This document shows, piece by piece, positions 42,496 through 50,833 of a DNA stretch of 64,000 nucleotides; the first letter of the stretch is position 1; every line of letters starts with the position of its first letter. Under the pieces are notes generated by a model. It searched no databases and had not been told where the DNA came from. It saw only the letters and a list, made by a program, of their open reading frames with translations. Made by a program: the position numbers and the translations under genes. The stretch is taken from assembly GCF_013377085.1 (NCBI RefSeq), contig NZ_JACAAX010000027.1:23583-87582 (forward strand), given 5' to 3'. This DNA comes from Rhodoplanes sp. (GTDB taxonomy: Bacteria; Pseudomonadota; Alphaproteobacteria; Rhizobiales; Xanthobacteraceae).

Positions 42496-43889
42496 CCCAT
42501 CGCCTTCACGATCTCCTCGGTCATCTTCTTGGCGTCGCCGAGCAGCATCATGGTGTTGTCGCGATAGAACAGCGTGTTGTCGATGCCGGCATAGCCGGAG
42601 GCGAGCGACCGCTTGGAGAACATCACGGTGCCGGCCTTCCACACCTGCAGGACCGGCATGCCGAAGATCGGCGACTTGGGGTCCTCCTCGGCGGCCGGGT
42701 TGGTGACGTCGTTGGCGCCGATCACGAAGGCGACGTCGGCCTGGGCGAACTCCGAGTTGATGTCCTCGAGCTCGAACACCTCGTCGTAGGGCACATTGGC
42801 CTCGGCCAGCAGCACGTTCATGTGGCCGGGCATGCGGCCCGCGACCGGGTGGATCGCGTACTTCACCTCGACGCCTTCGGCCTTGAGCTTGTCGGCCAGC
42901 TCGCGCAGCGCGTGCTGGGCCTGCGCCACCGCCATGCCGTAGCCCGGCACGATGATGACTTTGGCGGAGTTCTTCATGATGAAGGCGGCGTCGTCGGCCG
43001 AGCCGAGCTTGACCGGGCGCGCCTCGGCACCCGCCGCTGGACCCGCCACCTCGCCGCCGAAGCCGCCCAGGATCACCGAGATGAACGAGCGGTTCATGCC
43101 CTTGCACATGATGTAGGACAGGATCGCGCCCGAGGAGCCGACCAGCGCGCCCGTGATGATCAGTGCCGAGTTGCCGAGCGTGAAGCCGATGCCAGCGGCC
43201 GCCCACCCCGAATAGGAGTTCAGCATCGAGATGACGACCGGCATGTCGGCGCCGCCGATCGGGACGATGATCAGCACACCGAACAGGAACGACGCCAGCG
43301 TCAGGGCCCAGAAAGCCGTGTAGCTCTCGGTCCGGGCGAACACCGCGATGAGCACGATGATCGCCACGAACAGCGCGATGTTGATGGCGTGCCGGGCCGG
43401 AAGCATGATGGGCGCGCCGCTCATCCGCCCCGACAGCTTCATGAAGGCGATCACCGAGCCGGTGAACGTGATGGCGCCGATGGCGACGCCGAGCGACATC
43501 TCGACCAGGCTGGCGCCGTGGATGGCGCCGACCGTGCCGATGTCGAAGGCGCTCGGCGCGTAGAGGGCGCCGGCGGCGACCAGCACGGCGGCCATGCCGA
43601 CCAGCGAGTGGAAGGCGGCGACCAGCTCCGGCATCATGGTCATCGGCACGCGCCGGGCGATCACGGCGCCGACGCCGCCGCCGATGGCGAGGCCGAGCGC
43701 GACCAGCGCCCAGGAGCCGATGCCGGCCGGCGGATGCAGCGCGAGCGTGGTGAGCACCGCGATCAGCATGCCGGTCATGCCGAAGAAGTTGCCGCGCCGG
43801 CTCGACACCGGGCTCGACAGCCCGCGCAGAGCCAGGATGAACAGCACTCCTGCCACAAGGTACAGAAGCGCGGCGATATTCGCGTTCAT
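42492..43889 (-). CDS. pntB: NAD(P) transhydrogenase beta subunit
   Basis: 465 aa. Proton-translocating transhydrogenase moves hydride from NADH to NADP+ using the proton motive force. The N-terminal part has eight or nine membrane helices (LYLVAGVLFILALRGL onward, with GMTGMLIAVLTTLAL). The C-terminal NADP(H)-binding domain III has PGYGMAVAQAQHALRELAD, AIHPVAGRMPGHMNVLLAEA in pieces, FVIGANDVTNPAA and the NTLFYRDNTMMLLGDAKK tail. It follows pntAB by 155 bp and ends the operon before a terminator. Confidence 0.97.
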   Translation of the reverse strand: MNANIAALLYLVAGVLFILALRGLSSPVSSRRGNFFGMTGMLIAVLTTLALHPPAGIGSWALVALGLAIGGGVGAVIARRVPMTMMPELVAAFHSLVGMAAVLVAAGALYAPSAFDIGTVGAIHGASLVEMSLGVAIGAITFTGSVIAFMKLSGRMSGAPIMLPARHAINIALFVAIIVLIAVFARTESYTAFWALTLASFLFGVLIIVPIGGADMPVVISMLNSYSGWAAAGIGFTLGNSALIITGALVGSSGAILSYIMCKGMNRSFISVILGGFGGEVAGPAAGAEARPVKLGSADDAAFIMKNSAKVIIVPGYGMAVAQAQHALRELADKLKAEGVEVKYAIHPVAGRMPGHMNVLLAEANVPYDEVFELEDINSEFAQADVAFVIGANDVTNPAAEEDPKSPIFGMPVLQVWKAGTVMFSKRSLASGYAGIDNTLFYRDNTMMLLGDAKKMTEEIVKAMG

Positions 43890-44044
43890 GTCACATCGTC
43901 CTCATTCAGCGCAGCGCGCGCGACCGCCGTCGACCATGGTGGAACGAACGGCCGGATGGGGGAGGGTGCGAGAACCCCGTGCGGCGATCCGGCCCCCCTC
44001 GCCCGGACACGCCCGCCTGCAGCCGTCAGCAGCGTAGGCCGCGC

Positions 44045-44368
44045 TCACTTTTTCTTCTTGGTGTACATCCCCAGCATGCGCTGGGTGACCAGGAAGCCGC
44101 CGAAGATGTTCACCGAGGCGAAAACCAGGGCGACGAAGCCGAGCGCACGCGCCAGCAGGGGACCACTGTCGTCGCCCACCAGCGAGACTCCGACGGCGAG
44201 CAGCGCGCCGACCACGATCACGGACGAGATCGCATTGGTCACCGACATCAGCGGCGTGTGCAGGGCCGGCGTCACCGCCCACACGACGAAGTAACCGACG
44301 AACACCGCCAGCACAAAGATCGACAGCCGAAAGATGAACGGGTCGATCGCACTTGCCACATGCTCCAT
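44045..44368 (-). CDS. pntAB: NAD(P) transhydrogenase alpha subunit, membrane part (PntAB)
   Basis: 107 aa from ATG 44368, with AAGGAG 7 nt upstream. Three membrane helices (about residues 12-33, 42-62, 75-93) with the conserved loop [20 protein letters not shown]. In this lineage the alpha subunit is split into the soluble PntAA and this small membrane part, giving a three-gene transhydrogenase. The C-terminus is a run of lysines. Confidence 0.96.
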   Translation of the reverse strand: MEHVASAIDPFIFRLSIFVLAVFVGYFVVWAVTPALHTPLMSVTNAISSVIVVGALLAVGVSLVGDDSGPLLARALGFVALVFASVNIFGGFLVTQRMLGMYTKKKK

Positions 44369-44447
44369 CGCAGATCTCCTTGAACGCGGGCGGTCTCTCC
44401 CCCGCGGGGAGAAGCGCCATTCCAGTGCAGGCCGGCGACCGCGGCCC

Positions 44448-45581
44448 TCAGGCCGCCGTCTTCGGCGCGAAGCTCGGGTGGACCACCGCACCGTCCTTGG
44501 TGAGGCAGGTCGACTTCACGATCTCGTCGTCCCAGTTCACCGCGAGGGCCTTGGTCTTCTTGTCGAACAGGATCTCGAGGAACGTGTAGAGGTTTTTCGC
44601 GTAGAGCGCCGACGACGAGGCGGCCAGCCGGCCGGCCACGTTGAGATGACCGACGATCTTGACGCCGTTCACCTCGACGATCTCACCCGGCTTGGCGCCC
44701 TCGACATTGCCGCCGCGCTCGACCGCGAGGTCGATGATCACCGAACCCGGCCTCATCGAGGCGACCATCTCGGCGGTGATCAGCCGCGGCGCCGGACGTC
44801 CCGGGATCAGCGCCGTGGTGATGACGATGTCCTGCTTCTTGACGTGCTCGGCGACCAGGGCCGCCTGCTTCGCCTGGTACTCCTTGGACATCTCCTTGGC
44901 GTAGCCGCCGGCGGTCTCGGCCTGCTTGAACTCGTCGTCCTCGACGGCGATGAACTTCGCCCCGAGGCTCGCCACCTGCTCCTTCACGGCGGGGCGCACG
45001 TCGGTCGCCGTCACGATGGCGCCCATGCGCCGCGCGGTGGCGATCGCCTGCAGGCCGGCGACGCCGACGCCCATGATGAAGGCCTTGGCGGCCGGCACCG
45101 TGCCGGCGGCCGTCATCATCATCGGCAGCGCGCGGCCGTATTCGGCGGCGGCGTCGATCACGGCCCGGTAGCCGGCGAGGTTCGCCTGGCTGGACAGCAC
45201 GTCCATCGACTGCGCCCGGGTGATGCGCGGCATCAGCTCCATGGCGAAGGCGACCACGCCGGCGCGGGCCAGCGCGGCGAGGGCGGCCTCGTGCCCGTAC
45301 GGGTCCATGATGGCGATGACGAGGGCGCCCTTCTTGTAGCCCGACAGCTCCATCTCGTTGGGGCGTCGCACCTTGAGGACGATGTCGGCGTCCCGCACGG
45401 CGTCGCGCGAGATGGTGGCGCCGGCGGCCTCGTAGTCGGCGTCGAGAATGCCGGACTTCACGCCTGCCCCCGGCTCGACGGCGATGTCGGCGCCGAGCGC
45501 CTTCATCTTCTTGACCGTCTCCGGTGTTCCGGCGACCCGCGGTTCGGCAGCGTCCGCCTCGGCACAAATCGCGATCTTCAT
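44448..45581 (-). CDS. pntAA: NAD(P) transhydrogenase alpha subunit, soluble part (PntAA)
   Basis: 377 aa from ATG 45581, with AGGAGA close upstream. This is the NAD(H)-binding domain [15 protein letters not shown] near the start, [15 protein letters not shown], the NAD-binding turn [24 protein letters not shown] in pieces with the expected acidic residue, [15 protein letters not shown] and [19 protein letters not shown]. Overall it is alanine-dehydrogenase-like. It follows the aa3-oxidase subunit IV gene at 71 bp and precedes pntAB. Confidence 0.96.
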   Translation of the reverse strand: MKIAICAEADAAEPRVAGTPETVKKMKALGADIAVEPGAGVKSGILDADYEAAGATISRDAVRDADIVLKVRRPNEMELSGYKKGALVIAIMDPYGHEAALAALARAGVVAFAMELMPRITRAQSMDVLSSQANLAGYRAVIDAAAEYGRALPMMMTAAGTVPAAKAFIMGVGVAGLQAIATARRMGAIVTATDVRPAVKEQVASLGAKFIAVEDDEFKQAETAGGYAKEMSKEYQAKQAALVAEHVKKQDIVITTALIPGRPAPRLITAEMVASMRPGSVIIDLAVERGGNVEGAKPGEIVEVNGVKIVGHLNVAGRLAASSSALYAKNLYTFLEILFDKKTKALAVNWDDEIVKSTCLTKDGAVVHPSFAPKTAA

Positions 45582-45652
45582 GATGTCTCCTGCACAGGCA
45601 TGACCGGACGGGCGCGGCGACCGTTCGCTGCGGGTGCGGTCCGGATTGGTCG

Positions 45653-45805
45653 TCAGACCAGGAATATGGCCATCAGGACGAGGACCAGGACGACCGATCC
45701 GGCGCCCCATTTGACGAGCTGCAGGAAGCTCCGATAGGTCGCTTCGTGCTGAGCGTAGTCGTTGCCCGATGCAGTCTCGTACTCCACGGTGGCGTGCTCG
45801 GCCAT
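45653..45805 (-). CDS. aa3-type cytochrome c oxidase subunit IV
   Basis: 50 aa, from ATG 45805 with GGAGG 5 nt upstream. The sequence runs from EHATVEYETASGNDYAQHE through TYRSFLQLVKWGAGS to one membrane helix (VVLVLVLMAIFLV) at the C-terminus. Size and layout match the small bacterial subunit IV of aa3 oxidase, which is one helix long and of unclear role. Its place before pntAA is known from related genomes. The main oxidase genes are not in view. Confidence 0.9.
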   Translation of the reverse strand: MAEHATVEYETASGNDYAQHEATYRSFLQLVKWGAGSVVLVLVLMAIFLV

Positions 45806-46143
45806 CGCGTCCTCCAGCTCACGGGTTGCTAGGCCGGCGACTTAGCGCAAATGCGGCATCAGGGCAATGGAGTGGCCGTTTTGGGTCCGGCCGGGGGGCG
45901 GCCGCGCGGGCGGCCGGACCGGAGCGCCAAAAGTCAGCTTTGGCGGGACTTTGACGCAGTCTTTCGGGATCCGAGCCGGGACGGACCGTCGGCGGCGCGG
46001 GTCCGTAAGAATGCAGACTCGCCCGCATGCCCGCCCAGCTTCGGGCTAACTCCATCGGGAGCCGGCGACTCCGTCCACACCAGATGCCGCCGCGAGGCGT
46101 CCCGGAGCGAACAGGCCGGCCGGAAAGCGAGCAGGCGAGCGGC
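45806..46143. other. Non-coding stretch between the pnt operon and the tRNA-Gly islet
   Basis: 338 bp without a credible gene on either strand; open frames here have no ribosome-binding site and change frame into the tRNA fragment. I see no repeat family member. It presumably holds the promoter of the cox/pnt operon. Confidence 0.4.
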
Positions 46144-46191
46144 TGGAGCGGGCGATGGGAATTGAACCCACGACATACAGCTTGGGAAGCT
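46144..46191 (-). repeat. 48-bp copy of the 3' half of tRNA-Gly (candidate attachment site)
   Basis: Identical over 48 bp to 49168-49215: from the encoded CCA through acceptor strand, T-arm, variable loop and 3' half of the anticodon stem-loop. It is in the same orientation as the complete tRNA. The 5' half is missing, so it is not a working tRNA. A duplicated tRNA 3' end is the usual scar of integrase-mediated insertion. Confidence 0.93.
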
Positions 46192-46284
46192 AGCAAGATC
46201 GGCGAGATTGGCGAACGAAATCAACGTCGTTCAATTTTCATGTGCCGGTAGTGTCCCGCACATCTTCAGTTTTCTTCGCTGCAA

Positions 46285-46512
46285 CTACCGCGGCCATGAT
46301 TTGCCTAGCACGATCGACACCCGCTTGATCGACCGCTTTTCCCTCAAGAACACTCTTAAAGCTTCGCCAAGAGACAACTGGTCTTGGCGCCGGATGTACG
46401 CGCCAAAACCTTCGCTGCTATCCGTTATCCAAATCGCTCTATCCGCCACCGGTACGTGCCGCACGGGGATTTGTCGATGCGGGTTGGAAATTGTTGGCGA
46501 TGAACAGTCCAA
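46285..46512 (-). CDS. Small hypothetical protein in the tRNA-Gly islet
   Basis: 75 aa from TTG 46512, without a strong ribosome-binding site. The residue mix is protein-like rather than a compositional shadow: VPVADRAIWITDSSEGFGAY followed by IRRQDQLSLGEALRVFL and a basic end. I do not recognise a family. It lies just downstream (66 bp) of the HAF-repeat gene on the same strand, in the low-GC left end of the islet. It may be a fragment of a longer gene. Confidence 0.4.
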   Translation of the reverse strand: MDCSSPTISNPHRQIPVRHVPVADRAIWITDSSEGFGAYIRRQDQLSLGEALRVFLREKRSIKRVSIVLGKSWPR

Positions 46513-46577
46513 TCACACCGCAAGGAAACAGGAAACGGGGAGGTATGGAACGCGAAGCAATAAACGCGGCAGTCCAA

Positions 46578-48635
46578 CTAAAACCTGCTGCTCGCGTTCA
46601 CCTGGACATTGTAGGCGGTGGTCTGGCTGGACCAGGTCGACACGCCGGCCGAGACGCTGAAGGCGCTGGCTTCGCCCCACGGCAGACGAACGCCGCCCGC
46701 CAGCTCCATCCGCTCCCGGCTGATCTGCGCACCGGGCACAGTGAGACCGAACAGATCGATCAACTGGCCGGAGACCGTCTCGGCCGACGCGTTCAGCCGA
46801 TGCGCCCAGGCCGCGCTGGCCCACACCCACTTCTCCGGGCCGAACAGATAGCGGCCGTCGGCGCCGCTGCGCAGGGTGCGGGCGGTATCGTGGATATCGG
46901 CAATGACCGCCGGGAACGGGCCCGTTCCCTCGGTCCAGCCACTGAACTCTGTGCGGGCGATGGCGAGCGAGCCGAACGGCGTCACGCGAACGGTGTCGAA
47001 CGGGCCGAACGTCCAGCCGATGCGGCCGAGCGCGCCGTAGCTGCGCCCGCCGGTGGTGCCGTCCGAGACCGTGATCGCGCTGCCGTTGAGGTATCCCCGC
47101 TTGACGTCGGCTTCGAGCAGGGTGCCGGTCGCGATCGCGGTCCATTGCAGGCCGTGCTCGGGAATCCGCGCGGCGAAGATGTTGGCCGTGCCGCCCTGCA
47201 TCGAGGCGGAGCCGCCATCGGTCCAGTTGTTCTTGATGGCCGCCGCACCGGCGCTGGCGCCGACCATGTGATCCGACGGCAGGTTGCGCTTGACGCCGAT
47301 AGAGCCGACACCGGCCGGATCGAAATCGTAGAAGCCGGTGACGAACACCTCGGTCGACTTGCCGTCGTTCTTGGCGGTCCCGAAATGCTGCGTCAGCAGG
47401 TTGCTCACCGCGTTCAGCGTGCTGCCGACATAGTCGTTGCCGATCGTCGCGATCGCCGAGAGGCCGGCGAACGAACGCGCCACCGAGTCCGCGGTGATCA
47501 GGCCGCTGCCGAATTTCGGGCTGAAGCGCGCGATCCACGGCTGCTGGATGTTGTTCGGATCGATGCCGTTGCCGACGATCACCGACCCGTCGAACGAAAC
47601 ACCGACCGCATCCGTCAGTTTCCACGACCCGAGATTGACGCCGTTGGTCTGCAGCAGTTGCGCGATCGACTGCATTCCGACGGTTTGCGTCCACATGAAC
47701 GCCTGGCTGGTCGAGGTGTTGTAGATGCCGGACGAGCCGACCACCACGACACCGTTGCCGCTGATGGCAGTGGCGCTGCTCACATTCATGCCCGGCAACA
47801 CGCCGAGATCCCTCATGCCGGAGGCAGCGGTCCAGAAAAACGCCCTTTGGGTGGCGGCTGCGCCGAAGCTCGATCCGACGACGGCACTGCCATCGGCGCT
47901 GACGCCACTTGCGCCGCTGTAAATGTGGCCGGGCAGGGTTCCGAGACCCACCATGCCGGTCGCAGCCGTCCAGCGAAACGCCTGTCCATGTCCGGCGACA
48001 GCGCCGGAGCTGTCGCCGACGATCACCGACCCATCGGCGCTGGTCGCGAACGCCCGGCTTTGGGTATCACCGGGCAACATACCCAAACCGGTCATGCCGG
48101 TCGCCGCGGTCCACCTGTAGGCCGTGTTGGAGCTTGTCGCGGTGCTGCTGCTGCCGACGACAACCGAGCCGTCATAGTTGACGCCGTAGGCTTCGCTGGA
48201 ATTACCGCCCGGCAAATAGCCGAGATTGACCACTCCGGTTGCAGCCGTCCACCTGAAGGCCGCAACACCGGGAAACACGCTGTGGCCGACGATCGTCCTG
48301 CCGTCGCCGCTGATCGCGTAGGACACACTGAGCTGCCAACCGGGAGCTACGCCCAGATCGGTGATACCGGCCCCGGCTGTCCAGAGAATGGCGTGTGTGC
48401 CCGTCGTGATGCTGGATGTCGTCTGGCCCCAGCCGGCAACCGCTGTCCCGTCCCAGGACAGGCTGACCGCGTATGTCGGAAACGGCGCAACCAGCGAGCC
48501 GAGGCCCGTGAACTCGTCGGAGAAACACTCCGAGAGCGGCGCACTCGCAAGCACGGCAGACGCGACGAAACGGCGAAGCAGCCTCGCAGAAGACCGCGCC
48601 GTCATTCTCGACACCGTGCGATGTGTGGCGATCAT
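46578..48635 (-). CDS. HAF-repeat autotransporter-like outer membrane protein
   Basis: 685 aa. The basic N-terminus and hydrophobic stretch (RRFVASAVLASAPLS) look like a signal peptide. Residues 45-395 hold about seven degenerate repeats of 40-50 residues with WTAATGMxxLGxLPG and SADGSVVVGxS, as in 'HAF' extracellular repeat proteins. From about residue 430 to the end is a beta-barrel-like domain with alternating strands (TSEVFVTGFYDFD-like, GRIGWTFGPFDTVRVTPFGSLAIAR in pieces, AGGVRLPWGEASAFSVSAG) ending in phenylalanine, as in autotransporters. It is therefore likely a surface-exposed, possibly adhesive protein. It is the main cargo of the tRNA-bounded islet. Confidence 0.82.
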   Translation of the reverse strand: MIATHRTVSRMTARSSARLLRRFVASAVLASAPLSECFSDEFTGLGSLVAPFPTYAVSLSWDGTAVAGWGQTTSSITTGTHAILWTAGAGITDLGVAPGWQLSVSYAISGDGRTIVGHSVFPGVAAFRWTAATGVVNLGYLPGGNSSEAYGVNYDGSVVVGSSSTATSSNTAYRWTAATGMTGLGMLPGDTQSRAFATSADGSVIVGDSSGAVAGHGQAFRWTAATGMVGLGTLPGHIYSGASGVSADGSAVVGSSFGAAATQRAFFWTAASGMRDLGVLPGMNVSSATAISGNGVVVVGSSGIYNTSTSQAFMWTQTVGMQSIAQLLQTNGVNLGSWKLTDAVGVSFDGSVIVGNGIDPNNIQQPWIARFSPKFGSGLITADSVARSFAGLSAIATIGNDYVGSTLNAVSNLLTQHFGTAKNDGKSTEVFVTGFYDFDPAGVGSIGVKRNLPSDHMVGASAGAAAIKNNWTDGGSASMQGGTANIFAARIPEHGLQWTAIATGTLLEADVKRGYLNGSAITVSDGTTGGRSYGALGRIGWTFGPFDTVRVTPFGSLAIARTEFSGWTEGTGPFPAVIADIHDTARTLRSGADGRYLFGPEKWVWASAAWAHRLNASAETVSGQLIDLFGLTVPGAQISRERMELAGGVRLPWGEASAFSVSAGVSTWSSQTTAYNVQVNASSRF

Positions 48636-49166
48636 CCCGGCCCCCCAACCGGTGCAACGGTCGCGGGCCGGATGCTGCCACGGACAGCGAGAAAGGGCAA
48701 TTTACGGCCGACCAGTTCCTCTGCGGTCGTCGAGGCAAACGCGAGGCGGGGCGGCAGACCCTGCGCGCCTGCGTTGCGGAGCCAGTCGGGGGCTTGCCTG
48801 ACTGCCTATGGGATGCTGTGCCGCTTCAAATGCGAAGCGTCTCGATCGCGGTGGCACGGCCGGCATGATCGTCGATCGCTCGGATGAACTCCGCGGCGTT
48901 GGTCCCGGTGGCGCCACCCCGCAGGAAATGGTCCCGGCACTTTTTCAGTTCGGCAACTTCACAAATCAACTCGCCGTCCTAACGGAAATCGAACGTCGCG
49001 CGCGTTTCATGTGTCAACCATGTCACACGGAGGAATTGGAAACCGACGGTGAAGCGCGCCGGAACGGTTGGAAATCGTTGATAACGTGCGGTTTTCTTGA
49101 AATTTGTTTTGAACGAGACGTTGGCACACGGAATCGGCCGAAATACCGGCTAACCAACTGATTTCA
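48636..49166. other. Low-GC stretch between the HAF-repeat gene and tRNA-Gly
   Basis: 531 bp with noticeably lower GC toward the tRNA (for example GTTTTCTTGAAATTTGTTTT near 49091). A plus-strand open frame at 48808-49161 (117 codons) has no recognised domain or ribosome-binding site; it may be a remnant. The promoter of the HAF-repeat gene should lie here. No recombinase remnant was recognised. Confidence 0.4.
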
Positions 49167-49167
49167 C

Positions 49168-49242
49168 TGGAGCGGGCGATGGGAATTGAACCCACGACAT
49201 ACAGCTTGGGAAGCTGTCGTTCTACCACTGAACTACGCCCGC
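49168..49242 (-). tRNA. tRNA-Gly (anticodon CCC)
   Basis: 75 nt including an encoded CCA. Acceptor GCGGGCG pairs with CGCCCGC, the D-arm is GTTC/GAAC, and the anticodon stem ACAGC/GCTGT holds the loop TTCCCAA, giving anticodon CCC (49208-49210). The T-arm is GTGGG-TTCAATT-CCCAT. Its 3' 48 nt are duplicated at 46144-46191. Confidence 0.97.
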
Positions 49243-49379
49243 GCGGACGGCAGATTACTCGGCTCGACCGGGTTGCCGCAAGTGCCCCAGACGCGCGCGA
49301 GGACCGCAGTCCACGCGCGGTGGAATCGTTTCGGCCCGAACCCCGGGGCCGGCGATTCGGGCCGGCTCGGCACCCCGCT

Positions 49380-50486
49380 TCACGGCCGGAAATGCTTGGA
49401 GAGCTTGAGGCCCTGGGCCTGGTAGTTGGAGCCGATGCCCTCGCCGTAGAGCTGGTCGGGCTGCGCCAGCATGCGCTCGTAGACGAGGCGGCCGACCGTC
49501 TGGCCGTGCTCGATGATGAACGGCACCTCGTGCGAGCGCACCTCGAGCACGGCGCGCGAGCCGCCGCCGCCGGCCTCGTCGACGCCGAAGCCGGGATCGA
49601 AGAAGCCCGCATAGTGCACCCGGAACTCGCCGACCAGCGGGTCGAACGGCACCATCTCGGCGGCGTAGTCGGGCGGCACCTGCACGGCCTGCTTCGACGC
49701 CAGGATGTAGAACTCGTCGGGATCGAGGATGAGGGTGCGGCTGCGATTGGCGCGCAGCGGCTCCCAGTATTCGCCGACCTCGTAGCGGGCGCGGCGGTCG
49801 ACGTCGATCAGCCCGGTATGGTGCTTGGCCCGGTAGCCGACCAGAGCGTCGGGCCCGAAGCCGGCGAGGTCGACCCCGACCGCGACGCCGTCGACCAGAT
49901 CCGCCCCCTCCTCGTCGACCAGGCGCTCCTGCGCGTGCAAGGCCGTGAGGTCGTCGCCGATCACCAGGTCGCGGCCGCGATGGAAGCGCATCTGCGCCAG
50001 CCGCGAGCCCTCGCGCACCAGCACCGGGAAGGTGCGCGGGCTGATCTCCAGATAGAGCGGGCCGTGGTAGCCGGGGTCGATGCGGTCGAACGACCGCGCC
50101 GCATCGGCGATCACCCGGGTGAACACGTCGAGCCGGCCCGTGGAGCTCTTCGGATTGGCGGCGGCGCCGAGATCGGCCGGCAGCGCCAGGCTCTCCAAGA
50201 GCGGCACGATGTAGACGCAGCCGGTCTCCAGCACGGCGCCGTCGCCGAGCGCGATCTCGTGCAGCTTGAGGCTGTCGATGCGCTGCGCCACCGAGGCGCG
50301 CGGCCCAGGCAGGAAGCTCGCCCGCACCCGGTAGGCGACCTCGCCGAGCCGCAGGTCGAGGCTGGCGGGCTGGATCTGGTCGTCGGCCAGGGGCACAGCC
50401 GTGATGATGCCGCCCGACGAGGTCAGCGCGGCGATCATCCGGTCGGGCAGGATGCCCCGGTCGGTGGGGCCGAAGGCGAGCGGCAC
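49380..50486 (-). CDS. dcd: dCTP deaminase, double-domain form
   Basis: 368 aa, about twice the usual Dcd length, from GTG 50486 with GAGGAGG just upstream. It converts dCTP to dUTP for thymidylate synthesis. Both halves carry dUTPase-fold elements: IQPASLDLRLGE, NPKSSTGRLDVFTRV, DPGYHGPLYLEIS in the first, and DPDEFYILASKQAVQVPPDYAAEM in pieces, FDPGFGVDEAGGGGSRAVLEVRSHEVPF in pieces, GRLVYERM in the second. This internally duplicated form is usual in Rhizobiales. It is divergent from metZ, and the SAM-II riboswitch lies between. Confidence 0.9.
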   Translation of the reverse strand: MPLAFGPTDRGILPDRMIAALTSSGGIITAVPLADDQIQPASLDLRLGEVAYRVRASFLPGPRASVAQRIDSLKLHEIALGDGAVLETGCVYIVPLLESLALPADLGAAANPKSSTGRLDVFTRVIADAARSFDRIDPGYHGPLYLEISPRTFPVLVREGSRLAQMRFHRGRDLVIGDDLTALHAQERLVDEEGADLVDGVAVGVDLAGFGPDALVGYRAKHHTGLIDVDRRARYEVGEYWEPLRANRSRTLILDPDEFYILASKQAVQVPPDYAAEMVPFDPLVGEFRVHYAGFFDPGFGVDEAGGGGSRAVLEVRSHEVPFIIEHGQTVGRLVYERMLAQPDQLYGEGIGSNYQAQGLKLSKHFRP

Positions 50487-50709
50487 GGGCCCTCCTCGCG
50501 CGCAGTCCGATCGGACCCGATCGGATCGCGCGCTCGTTTCTCTCTGGTCGCGTCTTCTGCGACGAACCGGTTCCCACGTCGCCGGAAAACGCGCCTCGCG
50601 CGCGGTCCGGCCGCGCGGCCGGCGGCACTCGAAAACGCGCGCAATCTTGGGTCTCTAGCCGAACCCCGCCTTGACGGAAAGGCCGGCCGCCGCTATGAGC
50701 CGGCGTTAT

Positions 50710-50763
50710 CCCGTGGTCATTTGAGCCGGCCGGCTTGCCGCCACGTTAAAGAAGGTTGCTAAA
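50710..50763 (+). promoter_or_regulatory. SAM-II riboswitch upstream of metZ
   Basis: The aptamer has the SAM-II core: CCGTGGTCATTTGAGCCGG, CCGGCTTGCCGCCACGTTAA and AGAAGGTTGCTAAA. CGTGG pairs with CCACG, and the A-rich GTTAAAGAAG and GCTAAA complete the H-type pseudoknot that holds S-adenosylmethionine. In alphaproteobacteria it usually controls methionine-synthesis genes. Confidence 0.95.
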
Positions 50764-50764
50764 T

Positions 50765-50812
50765 GGCCGGGGACACGTGCGCCCGGCCTGGATCGTTCCG
50801 GCCGGGTTTTTT
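50765..50812 (+). terminator. SAM-II expression platform: terminator with competing antiterminator
   Basis: CCCGGCC (50782-50788) can pair with GGCCGGG at 50800-50806, followed by TTTTTT, to stop transcription, or with GGCCGGG at 50765-50771 to block the terminator. The upstream partner lies directly after the aptamer, so ligand binding could favour the terminator. Confidence 0.88.
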
Positions 50813-50833
50813 GTCGGCCAGAGGAGGCCGCCC

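Larger units (their letters stand above)
46144..49215. mobile_element. 3-kb islet integrated at tRNA-Gly(CCC)
   Basis: The region between the two direct repeats, on the 3' side of the tRNA as expected for tRNA-site integration. It contains a HAF-repeat autotransporter-like gene and one small gene; no integrase or transposase is visible. Base composition at both ends (46200-46580, 48640-49170) is clearly lower in GC than the flanks. Decay of a larger element, or integrase supplied elsewhere, would explain the absence of a recombinase. Confidence 0.75.

Noticed and set aside
46144..46191. Second tRNA-Gly gene
   Set aside because: Only the 3' half is present; the D-arm and 5' acceptor strand are absent, so it cannot fold as a tRNA.
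48808..49161. 117-codon plus-strand frame at the right end of the islet
   Set aside because: No ribosome-binding site or domain, and base composition shifts sharply within it; at best a remnant.
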